Below, in pieces: positions 9,218 through 18,585 of a DNA stretch of 64,000 nucleotides. This stretch comes from Lentzea atacamensis (GTDB taxonomy: Bacteria; Actinomycetota; Actinomycetes; Mycobacteriales; Pseudonocardiaceae), in NCBI RefSeq assembly GCF_003269295.1, contig NZ_QLTT01000003.1, forward strand, positions 372,001 to 436,000. The letters run 5' to 3'. A model generated the notes under the pieces. That model made no database searches and was not told the DNA's origin. It saw only the letters and a list, made by a program, of their open reading frames with translations. The stretch's first letter is position 1. Every line of letters begins with the position of its first letter. The position numbers and the translations under genes were made by a program.

Positions 9218-9330
9218 CCGCGTCACTCGCACCACCCGATCCGGTGGTTCGCGAGGCGGACGAGGTGTGTCCGGTATGTCGCCGGCCTGTCGTGTGCTCA
9301 TGCGGCACCAAATGCACCCACATCGGTTGA
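9214..9330 (+). CDS. Possible 38-residue Cys-rich (zinc-ribbon-like) small protein
   Basis: A short frame starts at a GTG overlapping the stop of the LuxR regulator (GTGA) and ends with TGA at 9330. Its C-terminal half reads CPVCRRPVVCSCGTKC followed by THIG: five closely spaced cysteines in CxxC and CxC patterns plus a His, as in small metal-binding knuckles. The N-terminal half is Pro/Asp/Val-rich. There is no separate ribosome site, so expression would rely on coupling to the upstream gene. The Cys density and stop-codon overlap are suggestive, but chance cannot be excluded at this size. No function is assigned. Confidence 0.35.
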   Translation: MTASLAPPDPVVREADEVCPVCRRPVVCSCGTKCTHIG

Positions 9331-9383
9331 AGAATGAGCTAGATTAATCCTGTTTCTTTTTGTCCGCTGTTGAGGGAGTCGAT

Positions 9384-10157
9384 TTGGACAGCGTGCGGTC
9401 CTTGCGATCGGTGGAGAGCAAGTCGCCTGCCGTGACCCGGGCCGTGGCGCTGGTCGAGGAGCTCGCCCGGCAGCGCCGGCCACTCGGCATCGCCGAACTG
9501 GCCCGCTCGCTCGACCTCGCGAAGTCGACGGTGGCGAACCTCTGCACCGCCCTCGAGGGCACGCACATGATCCGGCGGGTCGACGGCAGGTGGGCGCTCG
9601 GTTACAAGGTGGTCGAGCTCGGCCAGGCGTTCCTCGCAGGTACCGACCTCGTCGACGAGTTCCGCCGGGGTGCGCACGAACTGCCGGTCGGCGCGCAGGA
9701 GACGATGCTGCTCGCCGTGCTCGACGGTCTCGAGGTGGTCTACCTCGCCCGGCACGACGGCAGCCAGCCCGTGCGCCTGGCCAGCGACATCGGCCGGCGC
9801 ATGCCCGCGGTGGTGACGGCGCTGGGCAAGGCGATGCTCGCGTCGCTGCCCGACGACGAGCTGGCGGAACGGCTCACCGGCGTCGGCCGGCTCCCCGTGC
9901 TCACATCGAGGTCGCACCGCACCGTGGACGAGCTGCGGCGTGACCTCGACGAGACGCGGCAGCGCGGCTACGCGGTCGACGACGAGCAGAACACCGAGGG
10001 TGTCGTCTGCGTCAGCGTGGCCCTGTCCGGCACGAGGATCCCCACCGCCGTGAGCGCGACCCTGCTGGCGGCCCGCATGACCGACCAAATGCGCACCGGA
10101 CTCGTGCGCGATCTGAACGTGCTCGCCGCCGGCCTCGCCCGGTCCGGAGCCCTCTAG
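9384..10157 (+). CDS. IclR-family transcriptional regulator
   Basis: 257 residues. The N-terminal winged HTH (residues ~15-75) contains PLGIAELARSLDLAKSTVANL, typical of IclR proteins. The rest is the GAF-like effector domain with the family signature GKAMLASLPDDE and a late GYAVDDEQNTEGVVCVSV stretch. Members usually bind a small carbon metabolite and repress or activate neighbouring catabolic genes. The start is a TTG at 9384, 5 bases after GAGGGAG; a GTG at 9393 is an alternative. No catabolic operon lies directly beside it: on one side are LuxR-type genes, on the other a 280-base gap and the LAL operon, so its target is unclear. Confidence 0.85.
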   Translation: MDSVRSLRSVESKSPAVTRAVALVEELARQRRPLGIAELARSLDLAKSTVANLCTALEGTHMIRRVDGRWALGYKVVELGQAFLAGTDLVDEFRRGAHELPVGAQETMLLAVLDGLEVVYLARHDGSQPVRLASDIGRRMPAVVTALGKAMLASLPDDELAERLTGVGRLPVLTSRSHRTVDELRRDLDETRQRGYAVDDEQNTEGVVCVSVALSGTRIPTAVSATLLAARMTDQMRTGLVRDLNVLAAGLARSGAL

Positions 10158-10440
10158 GCCGGAGCTCCTCGGCCGCGGCTGTCGCGAACGAGACTTGCAG
10201 CACACGGCCCAACCGAAATCGCGTCACGATCCGCAACGCCGGGCGTCTCAATTCGCGGACAGCTCCAAACCGCGCCCGGCCAGCACCGATATCGTTGCGA
10301 AACCTCAAGTGGTGCTCAAGTTGTCTAAGCGTTACAACAAATCTGAGTAACCTGTTGCGTGATTGAAAGTTGTACCAAATGTTGAACGCGTGGCGTTCTG
10401 TCTCATTCGGTACGACCCTGATGCGGCAAGGGAGTCGGGG
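10158..10440 (+). promoter_or_regulatory. Intergenic region before the three-gene LAL operon, with 11-bp-phased direct repeats
   Basis: This gap becomes relatively AT-rich in its last 130 bases, consistent with a promoter for the gene at 10441. CTCAAGT occurs twice, at 10304-10310 and 10315-10321, exactly 11 bases apart (one helical turn), the spacing expected for a side-by-side regulator site. No confident -35/-10 pair is named. AAGGGAG lies about 6 bases before the ATG at 10441. Confidence 0.4.
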
Positions 10441-13110
10441 ATGGCGCTGTCCGAGACTGGTGAGCGACTGATCACCTGGCGTCCCGTCGGGCGCCGTCGG
10501 GAACTGCGCCAGATGGTCGCCGGAGTGCGAGAGGCCGCCGCCGGCCGGATCGGTGTTCTGCACCTGCGTGGACCGCGTGCGATCGGGAAGTCGGCGTTGG
10601 CCGAGTTGCTGCGCGACGAGGTGTGCGACGAGGCGGACGTCCTCGTGACCACCTGTGGCGGCGACGAGGACTTCACCGTCGCGCGCAGCCTGTTCGGCGT
10701 GGACGCGGTCGACGCGCTGCTGACCGGGCGCGACGCGCACGCGCGGCTGTACGCGATGAACGAACTGGTCGTCCCGCGTGCGGTGGAGCGGCCGCTGGTG
10801 CTGGTCCTCGACGACGCCCACCTCTGCGACCGCGCGACCGCCCGCTGGCTCGCGGTGCTGGCCCGGCGGATCCCCGCGCCGCCGGTGTACGTCGTGCTGG
10901 TCTACCCGTGTGCCGAGAGGATCGCGGCCGAGGAGATGTTCGCCGAGCTCAGCGGCGCCCTGGACACGACCACGATCGACCTCGGTCCGTTCGGCGAGGC
11001 GGACGTGACGGAGCTGATCGCCCGCGAGTGCGGGTTCATCCCCGAGCGCGAGACCGTCCTCACCGCGCTGGAGTGCACCGCCGGCGTCCCGGAGGTCACG
11101 CTGGCCTGGGCCGCGAAGGCCTGTGCCCGCAACACCACGCCCGATGTCGAGGCGGAGCTCGCCGCGTGGCAGCACGCCTGGCTCGAGGACCAGCCGGAGT
11201 CGACGCGCCGGTACCTCACCTCGGTGGCGGTGCTCGGCAGCACCGAGCCCGCGAGCGCCGCGACCCTCGCCGAGATCTCCCCTGCGGAGGCCGAGTGGAA
11301 GCGCAGGGAACTGGTGCCTCTCGGCGTGCTCACCCCGGACGGGTGCTTCCGGTCGCCGGTGTTGCGCGAGCGGCTGCTCGGTGCGCTCGGCACGGAGAAG
11401 CTCGCGGAGGTCCGGACGAGGGCGGCGCGGCTGCTCACGGACGAGGGGCGGCCACAGGAGGAGATCGCCGAGCTGGTCATGCTGCTGCCCGCGCTGACCG
11501 AGGTGTGGATGTTCTGTGCGCTGCGCGGCGCGGCACGGGAGGGCACGCTGAGCGCGGAGCTGGCGGTCAGCTACCTGAGGCGGGTGCTGGACGCGGTGCC
11601 CGGACACCTCGACACGCGGCAGGAACTGGCGGCCCGGTTGACCGAGATCGACCCGTCGGCGGCGATGGACGTCTACGCGGAGCTGCTCGCCGACGTCACC
11701 GACCCGGCGGTCCGCGCTTCGGTCGCGATCAGCTGCGGTGCGGTGGCACTGCGGGCGGGCCGTGGCCCCGAGGGGTTCCGTCTGCTCACCGGCTATCTGG
11801 CCGAGGAGGGGCGCGCCGGCCGGCTCGCCGCGATCGGCCCTGAGCTGCGAGCCCAGGCCGAGGGCATGGCCCTGGCCAACGGGTTCGGCGGTTCGGCCAC
11901 CATCAGCCAGGCGATGGACCGGGCGCGCGTGATCACGTCGCCGGAAGGCAGGGCGGAGGGCGGCCGCCGGCTCGCGCAGCAGCTCGCGAGGGCCGAGGTG
12001 CTGCGCGGCGAGTCGCTGCCGGCGGCACTGGGTCACCTGCGGTCCGCGCTGCCCGCGCCCGGTGGTGTCCGTGAGTACTGGGACGTCTTCACCGTCCCGT
12101 CGCTGCACTTCTGCGGCGAACGGGCCGCCGCCATGACGCTGGTGGACGAGATCGTCGTGGCCGCGTCTGCGTCCGGTGACGCGCACACCCGCAAGCTCGC
12201 CCTCGCGACGCGGGCCGGCCTGGCGTTCGACTCCGGCGACCTGCTGCAGGCGGGGCAGGACGCCGGCGCCGCACTGGAGATGGCCGGTCCCGAGGACTTC
12301 TGCGCACTGACGGTGCTGGCCGCGGTGCTGGTGCGACGCGGAGACACCGACCGGACCGAGCAACTCCTGCACCGCATGCGGACGCCACGCGACGCGGTCG
12401 AGTACGGCTGGGCACTGGACGCCAAGGCGCACTGGTTGTGGAACTGCGGCGACCACGACGCTGCGCTGGACATGCTCCAGCGGTGCGGCCGGGAGTTCGA
12501 CGCGATGGGAGTGCAGAACCCGGTGCTCGTGCCGTGGTGGATCGACGCCGTCGCGGTGACCGTGCGGCTGGGCAGACTGAGCGCGGCCGCCGAGATCGCC
12601 GAGCGCGGCGCCGACGCCGCGCGCAACTGGAACACACCGGCCGCCCGCGGCTACGCCCTGCTCGCCGAGGGGATGAGCACGGGAGACGTGGAGACGCTGG
12701 AGCAAGCCGTCGTCGAGCTGGGAGCGGCCGAGTCCCGGCTGTGCGAAGCGCAGGCGCTGCGCGCGCTGGGCAACGCGCTGATGCACGCGAACGACGAGAA
12801 AACGGCCCGCAAGCACCTGCGTGCGGCGATGGACATCGCGGTCCGCTGCGGTGCGAGCATGGCCGCTGACCGGGCGCATGAGCTGCTGACGGCCGCGGGT
12901 GGACGGGTGAGCGCCGTGCACGCCTCGCCCAGGGACGCGCTCACGAGCGGTGAGCTCAGGGTCGCCGAGCTGGCCGCGGACGGCCTGACCAACCGGGAGA
13001 TCGCCGAGAAGCTGTACGTCACGGTGCGGACGGTGGAAAGCCATCTCTCGAACGCCTATCGAAAACTGGGAGCCCAGACCCGCACCGAGCTCGCGGTGGA
13101 GCTGCGATGA
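10441..13110 (+). CDS. LAL/STAND LuxR-family regulator, first of three coupled genes
   Basis: 889 residues. The N-terminal ATPase region shows Walker A GPRAIGKS near residue 43-50 and a Walker B-like LVLVLDDAHL. A long TPR-like helical region follows. The C-terminal LuxR HTH (LTNREIAEKLYVTVRTVESH, then LSNAYRKLGAQTRTELAVEL) is complete. I start at the ATG at 10441, with AAGGGAG 6 bases upstream, giving MALSETGERL; an in-frame ATG at 10363 lies in AT-rich leader sequence. The stop overlaps the next start by 4 bases (ATGA), indicating translational coupling. LAL regulators normally use ATP binding as a switch and control sugar or secondary-metabolite genes; the target here is not evident. Confidence 0.9.
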   Translation: MALSETGERLITWRPVGRRRELRQMVAGVREAAAGRIGVLHLRGPRAIGKSALAELLRDEVCDEADVLVTTCGGDEDFTVARSLFGVDAVDALLTGRDAHARLYAMNELVVPRAVERPLVLVLDDAHLCDRATARWLAVLARRIPAPPVYVVLVYPCAERIAAEEMFAELSGALDTTTIDLGPFGEADVTELIARECGFIPERETVLTALECTAGVPEVTLAWAAKACARNTTPDVEAELAAWQHAWLEDQPESTRRYLTSVAVLGSTEPASAATLAEISPAEAEWKRRELVPLGVLTPDGCFRSPVLRERLLGALGTEKLAEVRTRAARLLTDEGRPQEEIAELVMLLPALTEVWMFCALRGAAREGTLSAELAVSYLRRVLDAVPGHLDTRQELAARLTEIDPSAAMDVYAELLADVTDPAVRASVAISCGAVALRAGRGPEGFRLLTGYLAEEGRAGRLAAIGPELRAQAEGMALANGFGGSATISQAMDRARVITSPEGRAEGGRRLAQQLARAEVLRGESLPAALGHLRSALPAPGGVREYWDVFTVPSLHFCGERAAAMTLVDEIVVAASASGDAHTRKLALATRAGLAFDSGDLLQAGQDAGAALEMAGPEDFCALTVLAAVLVRRGDTDRTEQLLHRMRTPRDAVEYGWALDAKAHWLWNCGDHDAALDMLQRCGREFDAMGVQNPVLVPWWIDAVAVTVRLGRLSAAAEIAERGADAARNWNTPAARGYALLAEGMSTGDVETLEQAVVELGAAESRLCEAQALRALGNALMHANDEKTARKHLRAAMDIAVRCGASMAADRAHELLTAAGGRVSAVHASPRDALTSGELRVAELAADGLTNREIAEKLYVTVRTVESHLSNAYRKLGAQTRTELAVELR

Positions 13111-15521
13111 GCCGGGAGGGGACGATCGTGCTGGTCGAACGGGATGCGGCGCTGGCCGTGCTGGAACGGTCGGTGCGGATGCTCGCGTCCGGCAGGTCCT
13201 CGCTGCTGGAGATCTGCGGACATCGCGGCACCGGCCGGACCGCCGTGCTCGACCACGCCGTGAACCTCGCCCTGCGCGGGGACGTCACGGTGCTGACCGC
13301 CGCGGGCGGGTGCGCGGCGCTGAACGGATCCGGTGGCGTGGTGGCCGAGCTGATGTCCCAGCTGCACCGGGACGACCGGGGTCCGGCGGCCATCGGCGCG
13401 CTGGTGGAGCTGGCTCGCCGCACGCCGGTGCTGATCGCCGTGGACGACGCGGACCTGGTAGATACCGAGTCACTCGCCTGGCTCGCGAGTCTGGCCGGAC
13501 GGGCCGTCCAGGTGCCGATGGTGGTCGTGGTCGTCACGGACGCCCGTCTGCCGGTGCTGCCCGGCGCCACGACGGTGCCGTTGCGCCCGCTCGGGCACGA
13601 CGGCGTCTCGGTGCTGGTGACCAGCAGGTTCGGCAGGCCGGGCGACGACGAGTTCGCCGGGGCGCTGCACCACCACACCGGCGGTCGCCCCGCGACGTTG
13701 TGGCCGCTGCTCGACCGGTGCGCCGAGGACGACCTGGAGCCCGTCGGCGCCAGCACCGACGCGGTGGCGGGCATCGCCGCCGAGGTGCTCGCCGACTACA
13801 CCACGCGGGCCATCCGCTCGCTGCCCGCGGAGGTCGTCGACCTGCTGAGGGTGATCGCGGTCTGCGGTCCGTCGTTCCCCGTCGACCTGATGGGAGTGCT
13901 GGCCAGGCTGCGGACGATCTCGCTCGGCCGCGCGCTGGAACTGCTGGCCGGCGCCGGGCTGGTGACGGATCAGAGCAAGCCGGAGCTGACCGCGGGCATC
14001 AGGGTGTCGCGGGTGCTGGAGGGCATGTCGGCGCAGGAGCGCGAGGACCTGCACACGAGGGCGGCCCGCCTGGGACACCAGTGCGCCGTGTCCCCGTCCG
14101 AGGTGGCGCGGCTGCTGGCCGCAGCCTCACCGCTCGGCGAGCCGTGGGTGGTGCCGCTGCTGAGGGCGGTGGCACGCGACGAGGTGGACGGCGACCGTCC
14201 GGCCGAGGCCGTCGGTCACCTGCGCCGGGCACTGGCCGAACCGGTCGAGCCGGTCGTGCGGGCGGAGCTCGTGCTGGACCTGGCGGTCGCGGAGTGCGCG
14301 GTCGCGCCGGCCGCCGCGGACCGCAGGCTCGCCAGGATGCTGCTGGAAGCCCAGCCACCGGAGTGCGGGGACGTGCGGCTGGCGGCGGCGGACCAGCTGT
14401 GGGGACGCGGTGACGCCGCCCTGCTGCGCCGCACGCTCACCGCCGTGCGGAGCGGCCAGGGCGATCGCGACGCCGTCACGTCGTTGTACTGGATTGCCGA
14501 CGATGCCCCGGTCGAGACCCCGGAGCTGGGCATTCTCGACACGGCGGAGCTGCCCGTCGCGTGCGGGAACCCGGACCACGCCGGTGTCGCCGCGTGGATG
14601 TGGACGTGCCTGGGCGTCGACGCCGAGCACACCAGGGCGACGGCGAGGATCGCGCTCGAGGCACCGGCCAAGCTGCTCACGTCCCGCCTGTTCGGCTGCC
14701 TCTCGCTGGCCGCGCTCGACGACACCGCCGACGCCGTCGCCGGGCTGGACCAGGTGATCGCCGAGGCCCGCAGGAGGCGGCTGACCACAGTCGTGCCGCA
14801 GGCGCTGATGATGCGGGCGAAGGTGCGCGCGATGACGGGCGACCTGGACAACGCCGCCGCCGACATGGAGCAGGCGCAGTCGGCGTACCCGCTGGAGAAC
14901 CTGCACCCGGACGCGCGCCCGATCATGATCGCGGCGGACATGCTCGTGAACATCGAACGCGGCCGCCTCGACCGCGCGATCGAACTGTCCGCGACGCAGC
15001 CGGACGAACGGATCGGCTTCGGCTACGCGCGGACCTTCTTCACCTTCGCCCGCGCCGTGCTCGCCCTCGTGACCGGCGACCTGTCAGAGGCCGTGGCACG
15101 GGCGGACGAGTGCGGCCGCTGGATGCTGTCCCGGCAGTGGGTGAACCCGGCAGTCCTGCCATGGCGTTCGGTCGCCGCGGCGGCACTGGCCGCGACAGGC
15201 GACCACGAGCGCGCGGCCCGCGTGTGCACGCGCGACCTCGAGCTCGCCCAGCGCTGGGGCGCGCCCAGCACGATCGCCAGGGCCCACCTGAGCTGCGCGG
15301 CGGTCATCGGCGGGGAAGCCCACCTGCGGGAAGCCGTCCGCCTGCTCGCCGATTCACCGTTCCGGCTGCTGCGCGCGACCGCACTGCTGGAACTCGCCCA
15401 GGTCGTGGACCCGGCGTCCGCCGCGCCGATGATCACGGAGGCGGCGGAGATCGCCGTGCTGTGCCGATCGGCCCCGCTCGTCCAGCGGGCCCGCGGGCTC
15501 GGCTGGGAGCCCACCGCATGA
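13107..15521 (+). CDS. STAND-type ATPase protein lacking the LuxR DNA-binding domain
   Basis: 804 residues. It has the same architecture as its neighbours in the first ~750 residues: a P-loop variant GHRGTGRTAVL (Arg for Lys), a Walker B-like VLIAVDDADL, then helical repeats. However, it ends with RARGLGWEPTA directly after the repeat region, and no LuxR helix-turn-helix follows. It overlaps both neighbours by 4 bases (ATGA at 13107-13110 and at 15518-15521), with GGAG 5 bases before its start. The position suggests it works with the flanking HTH-bearing proteins, for example as a partner or decoy in a hetero-oligomer, but that is inference. No frameshift hiding an HTH is apparent, because the next gene begins immediately. 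Confidence 0.85.
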   Translation: MSREGTIVLVERDAALAVLERSVRMLASGRSSLLEICGHRGTGRTAVLDHAVNLALRGDVTVLTAAGGCAALNGSGGVVAELMSQLHRDDRGPAAIGALVELARRTPVLIAVDDADLVDTESLAWLASLAGRAVQVPMVVVVVTDARLPVLPGATTVPLRPLGHDGVSVLVTSRFGRPGDDEFAGALHHHTGGRPATLWPLLDRCAEDDLEPVGASTDAVAGIAAEVLADYTTRAIRSLPAEVVDLLRVIAVCGPSFPVDLMGVLARLRTISLGRALELLAGAGLVTDQSKPELTAGIRVSRVLEGMSAQEREDLHTRAARLGHQCAVSPSEVARLLAAASPLGEPWVVPLLRAVARDEVDGDRPAEAVGHLRRALAEPVEPVVRAELVLDLAVAECAVAPAAADRRLARMLLEAQPPECGDVRLAAADQLWGRGDAALLRRTLTAVRSGQGDRDAVTSLYWIADDAPVETPELGILDTAELPVACGNPDHAGVAAWMWTCLGVDAEHTRATARIALEAPAKLLTSRLFGCLSLAALDDTADAVAGLDQVIAEARRRRLTTVVPQALMMRAKVRAMTGDLDNAAADMEQAQSAYPLENLHPDARPIMIAADMLVNIERGRLDRAIELSATQPDERIGFGYARTFFTFARAVLALVTGDLSEAVARADECGRWMLSRQWVNPAVLPWRSVAAAALAATGDHERAARVCTRDLELAQRWGAPSTIARAHLSCAAVIGGEAHLREAVRLLADSPFRLLRATALLELAQVVDPASAAPMITEAAEIAVLCRSAPLVQRARGLGWEPTA

Positions 15522-18313
15522 CGAGAGGATGCGCGACCGGAGTGCTGCTCGAACGCGATGACGAGACGAGCCTGGTGGCGCGGGCTCTCGAGCAGGCCCT
15601 GGACGGCATCGGCAGTGTCGTGGTGCTGGCAGGCCCGCTGGGCAACGGCAAGACCGCGTTGCTCCGGGCCCTGTCCCGGCATCCCGGCGCCGCGTCCTTC
15701 TCCGTGCTGCACGCCTCCGCGACCCTGATGGAACGCGATCACGCCTTCGGGGTGGTCCGGCAACTGCTCGAGCCGGTGCTGGCGGGTGCGCCGGCGCAGG
15801 TGTGGTCCGGGCCCGCGGCACTCGCCGGTCCGGTGTTCGACCGGGACGGCACCGGTCGCCTCGACGACGCCGCGCAGCCCGTCCAGCTCGGTCTGCTCAG
15901 CCTCAGCCGCAACCTCAGCACGATCAAGCCGCTCTTCGTGCTCGTGGACGATCTGCAGTGGGTCGACGAGCCGTCGCTCGCCACGCTCGAGCTGCTGGCC
16001 GGCCGCATCCGGCACCTGCGGGTGGTGCTGGTGGTGACGGTGCGCGAGGGAGACCCGCTCGCCGAGCGCCCCGCGGCGGCGTCGGTGCTCGCGGCGGCCA
16101 CCCGGCGGCTGCGGCCGCGGCCGCTGAGTCCGGCCGGGGCCGCCAAGCTCGTTCGCGCCAAACTGGGGCGCGAGTGCGACGAGGCGTTCGGGCTGGCCTG
16201 CCACGAGACGACCGGCGGCAACCCGTTGCTGCTCACCGGGCTCGCGCTGGCGTGGGCGGTGGGAGGTGAGCCGCCGACGGAGGCGAACGCCGAGTTGGTG
16301 CGTGCGGTGCGCCCGGCGCAGGCCAGGGAGCGGCTGGTCGCCTGCATGCGGGCGCAACCGGAGCCGGTGCGGCGGCTGCTGAAGGCGGCGGCGGTGCTGG
16401 GGGAGTCCGCCGAACTGGACGTGGTGAGCGTGCTCGCCGGTCTCGACGAGCCGTCGACCGCGGAGATCGTGCGCGCTCTGGGCAGGCTCGGGCTGTTCCG
16501 CGGTGCCGGCTTCGCCCATCCGGGCGCGCGGGAGGCGGTCGACGACCTGATGTCCGCCGGTGAACGGGAACAGTTCCATCTCCGGGCCGTGCGGCTGCTG
16601 TACGACCTGGGCAAACCCGTGGAGACGGTCGCCGGGCAGCTGCTCGCCACCTCGACGCCTCAGGGGCTGTGGGCGGTGGAGGCGCTGCGGGACGCCGCGC
16701 ACGTCGCACTGCGGCGTGGCGCACCCCAGACCGCGGTCGCCTACCTGCGGCGCGCTCTGCTGGACACGTCCGTCGACGGTCCGGACCGGGCGACCGTCCT
16801 CGTCGACCTGGCGAGCGCGGAACGCCTGCTGGACGTGAACGCAGCGGTGCGCACGCTCTCGTACGCGGTCGCGCTGCTGCCCGGTCCCCGTCAGCGGGCG
16901 GCCGCGTTGATCAGGCTCACGCCGGCGGTCATGGGGGACGCGCCGGACGCTGTGGTGTCCATCCTGCGCGGGATCTTCGAGGAGTTCGGGCGGCCGGAGC
17001 AGCTCAGCGGTGTCGATCGGGATCTCGCCCTGCGGCTCGAGGCCAGGCTGCGTTTCATCTGCCGGACGGAGTCGTGGGGACTCGCCGGCACCTGCACGAG
17101 GCTGGACGAGCTGCAAGAAGGCGAGTGGACCGACAGCGGAGCGGCCCGTGAGCTGGTGTCGGTGCTGGTCAACTCGGCCGCGTTGACAGTGGGGGTGCCC
17201 GCGCGCCGGGTGGCGGTGCTGGCCGAGCAGCTGCTGGCGCGCGAGCCCGCGTCATCGGCCCACTCGGCCAGCGCGGCGCCACTGCTGGTGACGGCACTGG
17301 GCGCGGCGGACTCGCCGGGGGTGGTGGCCGGCTGGCTGGAACGTGCGCTCGTTGCCGCACAGCAGCGGGGTGACGTCGTCGAACAGGCGATGATCCGCAC
17401 CGAGCAGTCGCTGATCCACCTGCTCACCGGACGGGTCGGCGACGCGACGCTCGCCGCGACCGATGCGCTCGACCTCGGTGCGTGGAACTGGGGTTCGGTC
17501 GGCACGTCCGCCGCTGTCGTGTCGGGCGCCGTCGCACTGCAGCTCGGTGATCCGGTCCTCATCGGCCGGCTGCTCACCTCGGTCGAGGCGGAGCCGGCGA
17601 ACCCGTGCCTGGCCACGATGACCGGGCTGCTGCGCGGACACGCGGCCGTCGCGCGGGGAGAGCACGCCGTGGCGGCGCTGACGCTGGCCGACTGCGGCGC
17701 GCACCTGGACCGGTTGGGCTGGCGCAATCCCGTGCTGTTTCCCTGGCGGTCGGCGCTCGCGCTGGTCAAGCTCAAGCTCGGTGCCACGTGCGACGCGATC
17801 GCGCTGGCCGAGGAGGAGCGGCTGATCGCGGAGGAGTGGGGCGCGGCGTCGGGCATCGGGCGGACCCTGCGGGTGCTCGGGCGGATCGTCGGAGGTGACC
17901 GCGGTCTGGACCTCACCGGCCGGGCGATCGACGTGCTCCGGACCTCGGCGCATCGGCTCGAGCTCCTCCACGCGTTGAGGCAGCGCGCCGAACTCACGGA
18001 ACTCTCCGACTCGTGGCGTTCCTGTCTCGAACTCGCCGAGGAAATCGGCGCGCAGCGGATTGCGCACCGCGCTCGCGTCGCACTCGGTTTCACCGCGCCT
18101 GTGAACACCGGCGGGAAACTGACTCGGTCGGAGCAGAAAGTCGCGATGCTGGCGGTGAGCGGCCGATCGAACCAGGAAATCGCGGAGATGCTCGACGTCA
18201 CTTCGAGGGCGGTTGAGAAGCACCTCACGAACACCTATCGCAAGCTCGGGGTGCGGCGGCGCTCGGAGCTGGCCGAGGCACTCCGGAGCGTAGGTTCGGC
18301 GTCACCGGCCTGA
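15518..18313 (+). CDS. LAL/STAND LuxR-family regulator, third of three coupled genes
   Basis: 931 residues. The N-terminus has the best Walker A of the group, GPLGNGKTALL, and Walker B-like LFVLVDDLQWVDEPS, the usual DLQW/D motif of LAL proteins. Helical repeats follow. The C-terminal LuxR HTH reads SNQEIAEMLDVTSRAVEKHL, then TNTYRKLGVRRRSELAEAL. The start is the ATG overlapping the previous stop (ATGA), with GGGAG 8 bases upstream. It is probably co-transcribed and co-translated with the two upstream genes. The frame stays open upstream of 15518 inside the previous gene, but that part has no recognisable sequence and is not coding. A 367-base AT-richer gap follows. Confidence 0.9.
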   Translation: MTRGCATGVLLERDDETSLVARALEQALDGIGSVVVLAGPLGNGKTALLRALSRHPGAASFSVLHASATLMERDHAFGVVRQLLEPVLAGAPAQVWSGPAALAGPVFDRDGTGRLDDAAQPVQLGLLSLSRNLSTIKPLFVLVDDLQWVDEPSLATLELLAGRIRHLRVVLVVTVREGDPLAERPAAASVLAAATRRLRPRPLSPAGAAKLVRAKLGRECDEAFGLACHETTGGNPLLLTGLALAWAVGGEPPTEANAELVRAVRPAQARERLVACMRAQPEPVRRLLKAAAVLGESAELDVVSVLAGLDEPSTAEIVRALGRLGLFRGAGFAHPGAREAVDDLMSAGEREQFHLRAVRLLYDLGKPVETVAGQLLATSTPQGLWAVEALRDAAHVALRRGAPQTAVAYLRRALLDTSVDGPDRATVLVDLASAERLLDVNAAVRTLSYAVALLPGPRQRAAALIRLTPAVMGDAPDAVVSILRGIFEEFGRPEQLSGVDRDLALRLEARLRFICRTESWGLAGTCTRLDELQEGEWTDSGAARELVSVLVNSAALTVGVPARRVAVLAEQLLAREPASSAHSASAAPLLVTALGAADSPGVVAGWLERALVAAQQRGDVVEQAMIRTEQSLIHLLTGRVGDATLAATDALDLGAWNWGSVGTSAAVVSGAVALQLGDPVLIGRLLTSVEAEPANPCLATMTGLLRGHAAVARGEHAVAALTLADCGAHLDRLGWRNPVLFPWRSALALVKLKLGATCDAIALAEEERLIAEEWGAASGIGRTLRVLGRIVGGDRGLDLTGRAIDVLRTSAHRLELLHALRQRAELTELSDSWRSCLELAEEIGAQRIAHRARVALGFTAPVNTGGKLTRSEQKVAMLAVSGRSNQEIAEMLDVTSRAVEKHLTNTYRKLGVRRRSELAEALRSVGSASPA

Positions 18314-18487
18314 TGACCAGCTGTCACCGGTTCGGGGTAGTGCAACCCATGCGTTACGGCTAATGCAATCACCTGAACAGTGTATCTCTGACTCGGTACA
18401 CGTCATACGTCTGACCGTACCGTCACGCTCTGTAGGCCCCGTACCGAACCATAGGTGGAACGGCACCACAGTATTTGGTACGCGACG
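18314..18487. other. Intergenic sequence, part of a 367-base gap
   Basis: This first part of the gap between the LAL operon and the PucR-type gene shows no reading frame worth calling and no strong terminator hairpin. Base composition is lower in GC than the surrounding genes. The promoter and inverted repeats further right are listed separately. Confidence 0.4.
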
Positions 18488-18517
18488 TTGACCCGGACTC
18501 CTGCACCTCCCTAACAT
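18488..18517 (+). promoter_or_regulatory. Candidate vegetative promoter for the PucR-type regulator
   Basis: TTGACC at 18488-18493 and TAACAT at 18512-18517 are separated by 18 bases, close to the actinomycete housekeeping sigma consensus. This would give a leader of about 155 bases before the ATG at 18681, containing two inverted repeats. Confidence 0.5.
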
Positions 18518-18585
18518 TTTCGTAGATCCGTGGAAGTTTCAACGAACTCGGAACCATTCCGCAGAAAGTTCGGAGAAGGCGCGAT

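Noticed and set aside
14561..15517. Upstream in-frame extension of the third LAL gene
   Set aside because: It overlaps the previous gene almost fully and translates to Arg/Gly-rich sequence; the ATG at 15518 has a ribosome site and opens a conserved domain.
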